Shown in pieces: positions 50,815-59,206 of a stretch of 64,000 nt of DNA. This DNA comes from Bifidobacterium sp. ESL0728 (GTDB taxonomy: Bacteria > Actinomycetota > Actinomycetes > Actinomycetales > Bifidobacteriaceae), in contig NZ_CP113925.1 of assembly GCF_029392015.1 (NCBI RefSeq), forward strand, positions 2,526,842-2,590,841, written 5' to 3'. The notes below the pieces were generated by a model. The model was not told the origin of the DNA and did no database searches. It saw nothing but the letters and a program-made list of their open reading frames with translations. Within the stretch, counting starts at the first letter, position 1. Each line of letters begins with the position of its first letter. The position numbers and the translations under genes are program-made.

Positions 50815-51846
50815 ATGACTCAAGAAAATACACAGCAAATCAATCTTCTGAATACGGTTGGAAAGAACGTTGGCAACAGCGCTCAGAATGGCGCTGGGAA
50901 TAATGTACGCGACGTCATCATCGTCGGTTCCGGGCCCGCAGGCTATACGGCAGCCATTTACCTCGGACGCGCAGGGTACAAGCCGCTGGTCATTGCCGGA
51001 GCTTTGACCCCCGGCGGTCAGCTTGTCAACACCACTGAAGTCGAGAACTATCCCGGCTTCCCCGATGGCGTGATGGGCCCCGATCTTATGGACAGCATGC
51101 AAAAGCAGGCCGAGAAATTCGGTGCGGAAATCGTCTTCGACGACGTGGTGTCGGTTGATTTCGGAGACGGCTCGGATGCAGGTGCCTTGAAGAGCGTGAC
51201 CTGCGATCAAGGCGAGACCTACCAGGCTCCGGCCATCGTGGTGACCACCGGATCCAACGTGCGCAAGCTCGGAGTGCCCGGCGAGAAGGAGTACTCCGGC
51301 AAGGGCGTCTCCTACTGCGCCACATGCGACGGGTTCTTCTTCCGCGGCAAGCCAATTGTGGTGGTCGGCGGCGGCGACAGCGCCTTCACCGACGCCGAGT
51401 TCCTGACCCGCTTCGGTTCGTCGGTGACGCTGATCCATCGCCGCAGCGAATTCCGAGCCGCCAAAATCATGGTCGACCGGGCCAAAGCCAACGACAAGAT
51501 GTCGTTCATGGTCAATTCCGTGGTTGATAGGATCAATGGCGAAGACGGAAGCGCCAAGTCCGTCATCGTACGCAATGTCAAAACAGGCGAGACCACCGAA
51601 ATCCCGGCATCAGGCGTATTCGTGGCCATCGGCAACACCCCGGCTACAGAGTTCCTGAATGGAGCGTTGAATCTTGACGAAAAGGGCTATATCAAGGTAG
51701 AGGGCGCCTCCACCCGCACTTCCCTGCCTGGAGTCTTCGCCGCCGGTGACGTGGTCGATAGCGTCTATCGTCAGGCCGTTTCCGCCGCAGGTATGGGTTG
51801 CCGCGCTGCTCTTGACGCACAAGACTATTTGGACGGTCTAAAGTAG
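50815..51846 (+). CDS. trxB: Thioredoxin reductase
   Basis: A 343-residue flavoprotein that reduces thioredoxin with NADPH. FAD-binding GSGPAGYTAAIYL begins at residue ~38, the redox motif CATC is in SYCATCDGFFF, NADPH-binding GGGDSAFTDAEFL follows, and the second FAD motif is GVFAAGDVVDSVYRQ. The first ~32 residues (Asn/Gln-rich) exceed the usual length, and an internal start is possible, although no better ribosome binding site is obvious. The gene stands alone in a 155-bp/865-bp spaced context. Confidence 0.94.
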   Translation: MTQENTQQINLLNTVGKNVGNSAQNGAGNNVRDVIIVGSGPAGYTAAIYLGRAGYKPLVIAGALTPGGQLVNTTEVENYPGFPDGVMGPDLMDSMQKQAEKFGAEIVFDDVVSVDFGDGSDAGALKSVTCDQGETYQAPAIVVTTGSNVRKLGVPGEKEYSGKGVSYCATCDGFFFRGKPIVVVGGGDSAFTDAEFLTRFGSSVTLIHRRSEFRAAKIMVDRAKANDKMSFMVNSVVDRINGEDGSAKSVIVRNVKTGETTEIPASGVFVAIGNTPATEFLNGALNLDEKGYIKVEGASTRTSLPGVFAAGDVVDSVYRQAVSAAGMGCRAALDAQDYLDGLK

Positions 51847-51990
51847 TTTAACGCTTTTTGGATAAATAGATATTGCTATAGTATTTGTCTAATAATCTTG
51901 TTGCGATTTTCTTCTGCAACAAACATCGTTATATAAACGAAATCCTGTTGGGTAACGATTCAAGCGAAACGTTGCCCGACAAGATTTTTG

Positions 51991-52269
51991 GGGTTATAGG
52001 CCAAAAAGAGTTGGCTTGGAATCGATATTTTGCCGGGTGTTGAATAGTGTCTCCCCGGCGCCAAAACCGCCAGTAGAATCAGAATGTCTTTTTTTCTGCG
52101 GTCTCCTCGATATTCAATGCATCGAGTTTCGGCTTTCATACTCATCCTTAAATCTTTCGGAGAGGCCGGATCGACGCCGATTTTTCCTTGTTTAAAAACA
52201 CCAGTATGAAACGCTTACCCCCGCAAGACCAAACCCCGGTTATGACCAACTCTTTTTGCCCTATAACCC
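51991..52269 (-). mobile_element. Intergenic repeat element E1 (MITE-like)
   Basis: A 279-bp unit with 24-bp terminal inverted repeats (GGGTTATAGGCCAAAAAGAG... and its complement, one mismatch). Its interior, read on the minus strand, aligns with E4 and E5 (GGTTTGG-C-TT, AGCGTTTCAT, ATTCAA-AC). No open reading frame of note. It lies between trxB and parB. Confidence 0.7.
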
Positions 52270-52299
52270 GATTTTTTATATCGTAATCTTGCCGCCTTG

Positions 52300-52690
52300 C
52301 CGGCATACTGATCTATCGCCTCACCGATGGGCCTAGGCACTGACTCCTCGGTTTACACGCCGACCTAACAAACTCACCGATCTACTAATCAACTGGCTCC
52401 GTGGCTTACCCACTGACTATCTGGCTTACCCACTAGCCTCCGGGTTCACTCACCTACTTAACAATCGCCTTACGAACTGGCTTTCAGGCTCGCCAAACCG
52501 CCAAATCCACTTACACACGACTCCCTGACTCACCGAGCTGCCAATCGACCTAAACGCTGGTCCAAGCTTATAAATTTACCAATTGGCTTACTCGCTGGCT
52601 CCTCGGTATACTCACTGGCCTATTAGGCTCCTGCCCTGCCGATCTGCTCACGCACTGGCTCACTGGCTCACTGATTATTAATTGGCTTAT
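52300..52690 (+). repeat. Degenerate pyrimidine-skewed repeat tract
   Basis: About 390 bp built from drifting forms of CTGGCTTACTCACTGGCTC, with words such as CTGGCTTAC, ACTGGCTC and CTCACTGG repeated many times. C and T dominate the plus strand. No reading frame supports a protein, and there is no regular spacer as in a CRISPR. The tract ends at the 3' end of parB. Confidence 0.7.
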
Positions 52691-52711
52691 GTACTGCCTT
52701 ACTAAGCGGTT

Positions 52712-54211
52712 TTATACCCAACCGTTTTGTCCGCCATTGTTTTGTTCAGGGACCAGGAGATTGACGATGCGATCCATATCTTCCGGTGACGAGAAGACGA
52801 TTTCGATACGGCCTTTTTGCTTGCTGCCTTTGATGGAGACTTTGGTATCGAAACGGTTCTCCAATGTGTGCTGAATAGGCGACTGAGCCCACGGATTGTT
52901 CTGCTTGGCCTTTTGCTTTTTTGAGCCGTCTTTGCCGTTGGTTTTCATGGCGACAATTTCTTCGGTACTGCGCACCGAAAGCCCCTCGGCGATGATACGG
53001 TTCGCCAACTTCTCCATTTCCTCTTCATTGGGGAGGCCGAGCAGGGCTCTTGCATGTCCTGCGGAGAGTACTCCAGCCGCAACCTTTTTCTGAACTGAAG
53101 GCGGCAGATTGAGTAGACGCAGCGTATTGGCAATTTGAGACCGAGATTTGGAAACAGACTTGGAAAGCTGCTCTTGGGTGAGGCCGAAGTCCTCCATCAT
53201 CTGCTGATAGGCAGCCGATTCTTCCAGAGGGTTCAAGGCCACACGATGTAGGTTTTCAAGCAGAGCATCTCGAAGCATCTGATTATCGGAAGTGGTTTTG
53301 ACAATTGCAGGAATGGATTTCAACCCTGCAAGGTGAGCCGCGCGCCAGCGCCTCTCCCCCATAATCAGCTCATACTCGCTGTTCATGTTCTGTTGAGTGT
53401 GCCTGTTGATGACGCTACTTCCAGTCTCAACAGGATTTGAAACTTTCTGGTTTGCCGGACGCTTGCGAACCACAACCGGCTGCAGCATGCCGACTTCCTT
53501 CAACGAAGCTGCAAGCTCTCTCAACTCATCTTCATCGAAAATGGTTCTTGGCTGGTTGGCGTTAGGACCTATTTTGTCGAGGTCCAGTTCGACCAGATAT
53601 CCGCCTTCGACAGGTCGCAGTTCATTGGTATCCGGTTGATTTGTCCCTTTACTTTCAACAGACTTTTTGGTGGAAGACTTAATTACTTTATCGTTGTTTG
53701 TCGATTTTTCGGAGCTTTTTGTTTTCTTATCGACGTCAGCCTTATCGGCTTTCTCATTACCGACAGTAGCACCAAAGAACAAATCACTCGGGTGAGCCAT
53801 GCCTTCTTTCAATGAGGGCATCGCAACGCGTCTTCTGGAAGAGCTTGACGATGTTTCACGTGAAACATTGTTTTTCTTCGACTCGTTCTTTTTCAGACTA
53901 TTGTTCTTTCCAGTCGAAACTTTCGACGAAGTTTTGGTTGACTTCCCACTCCTGGAGACTTTCACCTTGGATGTTTCACGTGAAACATTCTTGGTTCCGC
54001 GCTTACTCGAAGCCTTAATAGGCGTATTCGCAGGTTTAGCAGTTGAAGGTTCTTTCTTTTGAGCAAGTGTTTCACGTGAAACATTATTCGCAGACTCAAC
54101 CTTCGAAGATTGCTGAGAAAGTTCTGAAACCTGGCTCCTCTTTTCTGGCTCTCCGGGCAGGGTGGGGAACAAAGCACCGAGGCCTTTTCCTAGACGCGAC
54201 TTTGATGCCAT
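52712..54211 (-). CDS. parB: Chromosome partitioning protein ParB with coding parS sites
   Basis: A 499-residue CTP-dependent DNA clamp. The conserved part (about 205-499) has LRPVEGGYLVELDLDKIGPNANQPRTIF, the GERRWRAAH motif, ENLHRVALNPLEES, the HTH LTQEQLSKSVSKSRSQIANTLRLL and the C-terminal dimer domain ending GRIEIVFSSPEDMDRIV. The first ~200 residues are a Lys/Ser-rich linker absent from most ParBs; three parS sites lie within its coding DNA, each read as NVSRET. It loads at parS, spreads, and works with ParA to separate origins. The ATG lies one base after the parA stop codon. Confidence 0.96.
   Translation of the reverse strand: MASKSRLGKGLGALFPTLPGEPEKRSQVSELSQQSSKVESANNVSRETLAQKKEPSTAKPANTPIKASSKRGTKNVSRETSKVKVSRSGKSTKTSSKVSTGKNNSLKKNESKKNNVSRETSSSSSRRRVAMPSLKEGMAHPSDLFFGATVGNEKADKADVDKKTKSSEKSTNNDKVIKSSTKKSVESKGTNQPDTNELRPVEGGYLVELDLDKIGPNANQPRTIFDEDELRELAASLKEVGMLQPVVVRKRPANQKVSNPVETGSSVINRHTQQNMNSEYELIMGERRWRAAHLAGLKSIPAIVKTTSDNQMLRDALLENLHRVALNPLEESAAYQQMMEDFGLTQEQLSKSVSKSRSQIANTLRLLNLPPSVQKKVAAGVLSAGHARALLGLPNEEEMEKLANRIIAEGLSVRSTEEIVAMKTNGKDGSKKQKAKQNNPWAQSPIQHTLENRFDTKVSIKGSKQKGRIEIVFSSPEDMDRIVNLLVPEQNNGGQNGWV
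53852..53867. other. parS site 1 (inside parB)
   Basis: Perfect 16-bp palindrome TGTTTCACGTGAAACA, the consensus ParB-binding centromere site, in the frame that encodes Asn-Val-Ser-Arg-Glu-Thr. Confidence 0.95.
53972..53987. other. parS site 2 (inside parB)
   Basis: Perfect TGTTTCACGTGAAACA palindrome, again in the NVSRET frame, 120 bp from site 1. Confidence 0.95.
54068..54083. other. parS site 3 (inside parB)
   Basis: Perfect TGTTTCACGTGAAACA palindrome, NVSRET frame, 96 bp from site 2 near the parB start. Confidence 0.95.
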
Positions 54212-54212
54212 A

Positions 54213-55160
54213 TCAGTTACTCCTCTGCTTTCTTTCTTCCAATGTCTTCAAAACTTGCGGCGATCTTCTTGCGATTTCCAATGCCGCCTCACGGTACGAG
54301 ACTGCTCCTGAGCCACGCGCGTCATATTCGATAACCGTTTTGCCAAAACTCGGAGCTTCCGAAATCTTCACTGACCTTGGAATGGTCGTTTTCAAAACGA
54401 TGTCTGGGTAATGTGCTCGTACCTGGTCATATACTTCTTTGCTCAACAATGTACGTTTGTCGAACATGGTGACGAGCATCGTCGAAACCAGTAACGCGGG
54501 ATTGTAATGTTCCTGTACTAGACCTATGGTCTGAATCAGCTGGCCCAAGCCTTCAAGCGCATAGTACTCGGCCTGAATCGGAATCAGTACCTCGTTGACC
54601 GCACACATCGAGTTAATAACCAGAAGACCCAGGCTTGGAGGACAGTCGATGATGACATAGTCATAATGTTTTTTCGACGTCTTAGCGAACTTTTCCAGTG
54701 ACTCTTTCAACAAATCATTACGGTTGCTCAAATCAGCGACTTCGAGTTCAGCTCCGCTCAAATCTATGGACGAAGGAACGACATCCATGGTCGGAAACGT
54801 TGCGGAAGTTTTCTTCACTTCATTTATGGACTTTCGAGCCTCAAGCACATCATAAACAGAGGGCTCACCGGTATTATGCTTTACACCCAGAGCTGTCGAT
54901 GCATTGCCCTGAGGGTCCATGTCAATGACCAAGACCTGCTGCTTGGCCAAGGCCAACGAAGCAGCCAAATTGACTGTGGTGGTGGTCTTCCCTACCCCAC
55001 CCTTTTGGTTCGCGACCGCAATATAACGAGTTGCCCTGGGTTTTGGAAAACGAACTTTATTTAATGCTTCGTAACGAGATGTCACCTCAGCCATCTCGGA
55101 ACCGAGAGAACCACTTTTACTGCCGAAGATTCGTCTGATTGTTTCCGAGGCAGATTCCAT
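54213..55160 (-). CDS. parA: Chromosome partitioning ATPase ParA
   Basis: A 315-residue deviant Walker ATPase. AVANQKGGVGKTTTTVNLAASLA (signature Lys and P-loop), VIDMDPQGNAS (Walker A'), and DYVIIDCPPSLGLL (Walker B) are all clear. A short N-terminal extension (SASETIRRIFG) could be the nucleoid or partner-binding helix seen in other ParAs. GGGAG 9 nt upstream favours this ATG; another ATG 6 nt earlier is too close to it. It makes the nucleoid gradient that moves ParB-parS complexes. Cotranscribed with parB. Confidence 0.95.
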   Translation of the reverse strand: MESASETIRRIFGSKSGSLGSEMAEVTSRYEALNKVRFPKPRATRYIAVANQKGGVGKTTTTVNLAASLALAKQQVLVIDMDPQGNASTALGVKHNTGEPSVYDVLEARKSINEVKKTSATFPTMDVVPSSIDLSGAELEVADLSNRNDLLKESLEKFAKTSKKHYDYVIIDCPPSLGLLVINSMCAVNEVLIPIQAEYYALEGLGQLIQTIGLVQEHYNPALLVSTMLVTMFDKRTLLSKEVYDQVRAHYPDIVLKTTIPRSVKISEAPSFGKTVIEYDARGSGAVSYREAALEIARRSPQVLKTLEERKQRSN

Positions 55161-55280
55161 ATCCATCAACTCCCTACGACTATCCGCCGTGAATCACAGA
55201 CTGTGGGATCAGCACAGCAAGTTCTTGTTCTAGTTCTTCTAGTTTGGTCATTCGTATGGACAGATTTCACATCTACAAAC

Positions 55281-55441
55281 TTATCCACACCGTTGTGGAT
55301 AAGTGTGCGTAACTTTTGTGGACAAGTGCAACGAGTCGAAAATTTGTTCGTATAATCGTTGAAATATCGGTAATAACACAAGTACAGTGAAATACAAACT
55401 AAAATGTGGATAACTTTGTGCGACGAGAAAAATGTGGATAA
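55281..55441. other. DnaA-box cluster upstream of parA
   Basis: Perfect TTATCCACA boxes at 55281-55289, 55294-55302 (inverted), 55405-55413 and 55433-55441, plus a one-mismatch box at 55317-55325. It lies in a 1.3-kb gene-free stretch between parA and rsmG, much of which (55442-56108) is AT-rich. A decayed AAAAGAGTTGGTCTAAACC near 55870 resembles an end of the intergenic repeat family. Confidence 0.75.
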
Positions 55442-55746
55442 GTGAGTTCTAAAGAAAGATTTACATTAGAAAAATCACTTCCCGACTACTGAGTCTTTTA
55501 AAAGCTTATCTGTCGTTATTGGGAACAAATCGTTGTTTAAGACAATAGAGCAATTACTAATTTTAACCTTCTTGTAAGTCGCTCCAATTCGATTGGCTAC
55601 ATCTGAGATAAGGGAAACTCATTAAAATCCCAATCGGTAAATTTGAGTTTTCTATACACTTGGTGCCCTACCGGCAGGAGTTTAAAAATATTTAGTTTTC
55701 AAAAAGGGAACAATGTAATTTTTTTAATTCGCTGCAAAACGACAAA

Positions 55747-55762
55747 TGTTTCACGTGAAACA
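55747..55762. other. parS site 4 (intergenic)
   Basis: Perfect TGTTTCACGTGAAACA palindrome in the parA-rsmG gap. Confidence 0.95.
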
Positions 55763-56108
55763 ATAACGAAGAAGGTAAGAAACAAACTATTAAGTTAAAG
55801 GAAAAAAATACAACATAACTTAAACAGTAAGCTGGATTGGAATTCTGCACGAATAAAAGTAAAAAGACAAAAGAGTTGGTCTAAACCAAAGTTGTACCTT
55901 GCGAGACTGGGAGCTCTTTTTAGGCCGCTCTCTTTTAACTAGGGAAAAACGACATCAATCTGATCTCCGAAAAAGACTCCAGAACAATCACTGAGACGAA
56001 ACCTGATGCATCAATGCATCATCTGCCTACAAAACAACAGGAAAACGACGTTCACGCCAGACTGACGACCAGAACTCTGAGGAGAACTATTAGACCCAAG
56101 CAAAATAA

Positions 56109-56381
56109 GTTATAGGCCAGAAGGAGTTGTTTGAGAATTAATATTTCAATAGGTATTGAATGGTGTCTCACGAGCGTCTTGAATGCCGGCAAAGCAAGAA
56201 TGCTGTTTTCTGTGGTTTCCTCTACATCCAGTGTGCCGATTTTTGACATTCATACTTACTTTCGAATTTTTCTGGGACATCGAATCATCGCCGACTCTCC
56301 ATCTAAAAACGGCGGCACGAAACACTTACTCCCATAAAGCCAAACCACAATCATAAACAACACTTGCTTATCCATAACTGG
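56109..56381 (-). mobile_element. Intergenic repeat element E2 (MITE-like)
   Basis: About 273 bp in the same orientation as E1. Left end GTTATAGGCCAGAAGGAGTTG, interior AATATTTCAAT-GGTATTGAATGGTGTCTC, right end with AAGCCAAACCACAATCATAA. More decayed than E1, with weaker terminal repeats. Confidence 0.6.
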
Positions 56382-56426
56382 CAAGATAACAATTCTAAAA
56401 GCAGCTCTTTTCGATCTATAACCCTA

Positions 56427-56466
56427 AAAAATAGGGAATGTTTCACGTGAAACATTCCCTATTTTT
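56427..56466. terminator. 40-bp palindrome: rsmG terminator with parS site 5 as its core
   Basis: A perfect 40-bp palindrome (AAAAATAGGGAATG... and its complement) whose centre is parS (56439-56454). It ends 14 bp from the rsmG stop codon and has A and T runs at its edges, as an intrinsic terminator does. One sequence may therefore serve both termination and segregation. Confidence 0.85.
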
Positions 56467-56479
56467 AACTAAGTGAATC

Positions 56480-57166
56480 TTATTTTTTATCGATGATAAC
56501 GACATGGGTCGGCTCAAAGCCGTCAGCGATGGGCGCTTCTAGGACTTGAGGATTTCGGCCGCCGTTTTTCTGAATCTCTTTTGCTGCTTTACGCACCTCA
56601 GCAGGTGCAGAACGCCCTTTTAGCGCAATAAGTTGGCCACCATGTTTAAGCAGAGGCAAAGTCCAGCCGCTGAGCTTGGTCATCGGAGCAACAGCCCTGC
56701 AAGTGACGACGGCGAAAGGATGCATACTCTTATTATGCTTCATCTCCTTAATGGTTTCTTCAGCCCTTTTACGAACGACCCGTACGTTCACAAGCTTCAG
56801 CGCAGCAACACATTCGTTTAGCCATTCGATCCTACGTTCCATCGGTTCGATGAGCGTAACCTCATGATCGGGCAAACAAGCTGCCACAACAATACCCGGG
56901 AACCCACCACCACTGCCGATATCAGCAACCGTCTTAAAACGTTCACCATCGGTTGAAGACTCAATGAACGGGACGATGGCGGCAGAATTCAGAATATGCC
57001 GTTCCCATATAATGTCGACATCACGAGGACCGATGATTCCCCGCTCCTCGCCTTCCTTGGCAAGTTTCTGTTTGAAGGCTTGCATCTGTGGATAAACATC
57101 ACCGAACAAATCTTGCAACAACGTGGATTTCTCCAGCTCTTCATCAGTATGTATCTCTGCGTCCAT
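56480..57166 (-). CDS. rsmG: 16S rRNA (guanine-527-N7)-methyltransferase RsmG
   Basis: A 228-residue SAM-dependent methyltransferase. [19 protein letters not shown], the SAM-binding [16 protein letters not shown] and [17 protein letters not shown], and [19 protein letters not shown] are diagnostic. AGGTGA lies 5 nt before the ATG. It modifies G527 of 16S rRNA; its loss gives low-level streptomycin resistance in many bacteria. The gene lies in the usual place between jag and parA but is isolated by long repeat-filled gaps. Confidence 0.95.
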   Translation of the reverse strand: MDAEIHTDEELEKSTLLQDLFGDVYPQMQAFKQKLAKEGEERGIIGPRDVDIIWERHILNSAAIVPFIESSTDGERFKTVADIGSGGGFPGIVVAACLPDHEVTLIEPMERRIEWLNECVAALKLVNVRVVRKRAEETIKEMKHNKSMHPFAVVTCRAVAPMTKLSGWTLPLLKHGGQLIALKGRSAPAEVRKAAKEIQKNGGRNPQVLEAPIADGFEPTHVVIIDKK

Positions 57167-57380
57167 CTCATCACCTATCTATAAAGAACAACTCCTCAAT
57201 CTACCAGAGAGTTTGCACATGTTGGCAGCATAACAATCAGTCCTCAAAAAATCAACGAATAAATTCAAAACAGAACAATACATGTAGAAATCCGTAACTG
57301 AAGTCATCAAATTACCAAACCAGAAGAGTTAAGAACCTTCACTATGGGACTTTAAGCCTCATCCTCACTACAAACACGAC

Positions 57381-57648
57381 GAATTATAGGCCAGATATAG
57401 TGCTTGAAATCGAAATTTATTCTCGTTCGATTATTCGTTTCAAGCTGACATTTTAACGGGGCGAAGTCAGTGGCAATCCAATCTCTTTCCCAAAAAGCAA
57501 AATGAGCGCAAAAGCCAAAAACGGATACAAAATGCCGCGGAAAGAGCAGAAAACGGTAAACGTTTTTCGAGAATTATGGCGATGAAAAGACAGATCCGAC
57601 AGGTGACAAAATATCAATATTAAACCACCACGAAAGGTCCTATAACTC
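57381..57648 (+). mobile_element. Intergenic repeat element E3 (MITE-like)
   Basis: Opposite orientation to E1. It begins AATTATAGGCCAG and ends with TATTAAACCACCACGAAAGGTCCTATAAC, which matches the end of E5 (TTCTAAAACACCACGAAATGGCCTATAACCC). First of three head-to-tail copies after rsmG. Confidence 0.6.
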
Positions 57649-57667
57649 CCCAACAACGCGAATTCTG

Positions 57668-57932
57668 GGGTTATTAGCCAAAAAGTTGGTTATAACTGAG
57701 GTTTGGCCTTCAGAAATAAGTATTTCATGTCGTTATTTTTCGAGGCTGAAAAATCCACGGAATTTGATTCTCGTCTATCAACACGGAAATATGCTTGGAA
57801 ACCAGAGACAGCTGCCCAGAACGCTCAGGAAACCGCTTAAAAGCACCGACCAGCTTCATCGGCGACTAAAGCGGAAGGACATTGATATCCGCGGTTTGGG
57901 CTTAAAGCCCAACATATCGATTCTAAACCAAC
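57668..57932 (+). mobile_element. Intergenic repeat element E4 (MITE-like)
   Basis: Begins GGGTTATTAGCCAAAAAGTTGG and continues TTATAACTGAGGTTTGGCCTT, very like the right end of E1 read on the other strand. The interior and right end are decayed. Adjacent to E3 and E5, separated from E3 by about 19 bp that include GAATTCTGG. Confidence 0.6.
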
Positions 57933-58250
57933 GGGTTATAGACCAGAATGTGGTGCTTAAGATCGGGGTTTGGCCTTGTGGGAGTGAGCGTTTCATGCTG
58001 CTATTTTTTAACGCGGAAAAGCCAACGACGATCAGGCCTTTCCGAAAAGATTCAAGAATGCGCATGGAAGTCGAAACTTGATGCTCTGAATACCGAGAAA
58101 ACCGCAGGAAATCGCCATTCCCCCCTTTTCGACAATCACGACAATGAGAAGGTGCCATTCAGTACCTGAGGGGAATAGGCAGGAATTTCAATTCTAAAAC
58201 ACCACGAAATGGCCTATAACCCAAACCCAACACTTTTTGGCCTATAACCC
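57933..58250 (+). mobile_element. Intergenic repeat element E5 (MITE-like)
   Basis: 318 bp from GGGTTATAGACCAG to CACTTTTTGGCCTATAACCC. The interior GGGGTTTGGCCTTGTGGGAG, AGCGTTTCATGCTGCTATTTTT, AAGTCGAAACTTGATGCTCTGAATACCGAG matches E1 read on the minus strand. A second GGCCTATAACCC at 58211-58222 suggests a nested or partial copy. The sequence after it (GAATTCTGG) also follows E3. Confidence 0.65.
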
Positions 58251-58319
58251 GAATTCTGGAATCACACTCCAAGACTTTAATCAATCACACATCATCAAAG
58301 ATATATGAAAAAATAAAAA

Positions 58320-58357
58320 ATCGAAAGGCTATGGACTTAAAACCATAGCCTTTCGAT
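58320..58357 (-). terminator. Terminator after jag
   Basis: ATCGAAAGGCTATGG (58320-58334) and its exact complement (58343-58357) form a 15-bp stem with an 8-nt loop, with an A-rich flank that reads as a T run on the minus strand. It closes the rpmH-to-jag operon. Confidence 0.88.
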
Positions 58358-58415
58358 ACACAACTACATATGTGTCAATTCAAAACTAGCAACTGGTTGC
58401 TGGTTACTTACAGAA

Positions 58416-59108
58416 TCAGCGCTCTTCTTCAGAATCGTCCTCGTCGCGTTCATCGACATCATCGGAGTCGTCCCTATCATCAACGGGCTCACGATCATCG
58501 TCAGAATCCGGGACATCATCATCAGGTTCATCGACATCGACGATTGTTTCACGTGAAACATTTTCGCGTCCATCATCTTCGATATCCTCGTCGTCATCGA
58601 GTTCATCTTCAGTAGAACGCGGCTTCAGATAAATGGTGACGTACCGATGCGGTTCCTCGCCATGCGAACGGGACTTCAGCCCTTCTTCTCGCACCAAGTC
58701 ATGAACGACCTTGCGCTCAAACGAATTCATCGGGTCGAGATTGGCCGGCTCACCGGTCTCACGAACTTCATCAATCACATCCAGCGCCAAATCACGCAGA
58801 TGCTGGCGGCGCTTCTTCAAGTAGCCATCAACGTCAAGAATCAGCCGAGACCGGTCCCCGGTCTTCTGCTGCACGGCAAGACGGGTCAGCAATTGTAATG
58901 CATCTACAACCTCGCCCTTGTGCCCAATGAGGTTCTTGATGTCCTCGTCATCATCGGCGACGATCTGAACCGTGGGTCGTCCATTGCGCACGCCCATCTC
59001 GATATCGCCCTCATAATCCGCGATATCCAACAGTCCCTCGAGATAGTCTGCGGCAATGTCAGCTTCGTCATTGAGCTGCTCGACGGTCTTTTCTTCATCA
59101 CGCGACAT
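58416..59108 (-). CDS. jag: Jag/KhpB (SpoIIIJ-associated) RNA-binding protein
   Basis: A 230-residue protein. A KH domain (IVADDDEDIKNLIGHKGEVVDALQLLTRLAVQQ) is followed by an R3H domain (RETGEPANLDPMNSFERKVVHDLVREEGLKSRSHGEEPHRYVTI). An acidic Asp-rich tail of ~60 residues follows; within it parS site 6 is read as NVSRET. Jag proteins bind RNA and influence division and wall synthesis. AAGGAG before the ATG decides the start; a TTG two codons earlier is less likely. It follows yidC, as in most Gram-positive bacteria. Confidence 0.93.
   Translation of the reverse strand: MSRDEEKTVEQLNDEADIAADYLEGLLDIADYEGDIEMGVRNGRPTVQIVADDDEDIKNLIGHKGEVVDALQLLTRLAVQQKTGDRSRLILDVDGYLKKRRQHLRDLALDVIDEVRETGEPANLDPMNSFERKVVHDLVREEGLKSRSHGEEPHRYVTIYLKPRSTEDELDDDEDIEDDGRENVSRETIVDVDEPDDDVPDSDDDREPVDDRDDSDDVDERDEDDSEEER
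58545..58560. other. parS site 6 (inside jag)
   Basis: Perfect TGTTTCACGTGAAACA palindrome within the jag acidic tail, in the NVSRET frame on the minus strand. Confidence 0.95.
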
Positions 59109-59206
59109 ATTCAACTCCTTTACCCGACTTATTGTCCTTAAGTTTAAACCATACCCGACCCCGAACGTTATACGTAATACATAAACGTATGAAGCCGGGT
59201 CCAGTT

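Noticed and set aside
52300..52690. CRISPR array
   Set aside because: The repeats are degenerate, of irregular spacing and without unique spacers; no cas genes are in the window.
55442..56108. Protein genes in the parA-rsmG gap
   Set aside because: The stretch is AT-rich and broken by stops in all frames; only parS and DnaA sites and decayed repeat sequence are visible.
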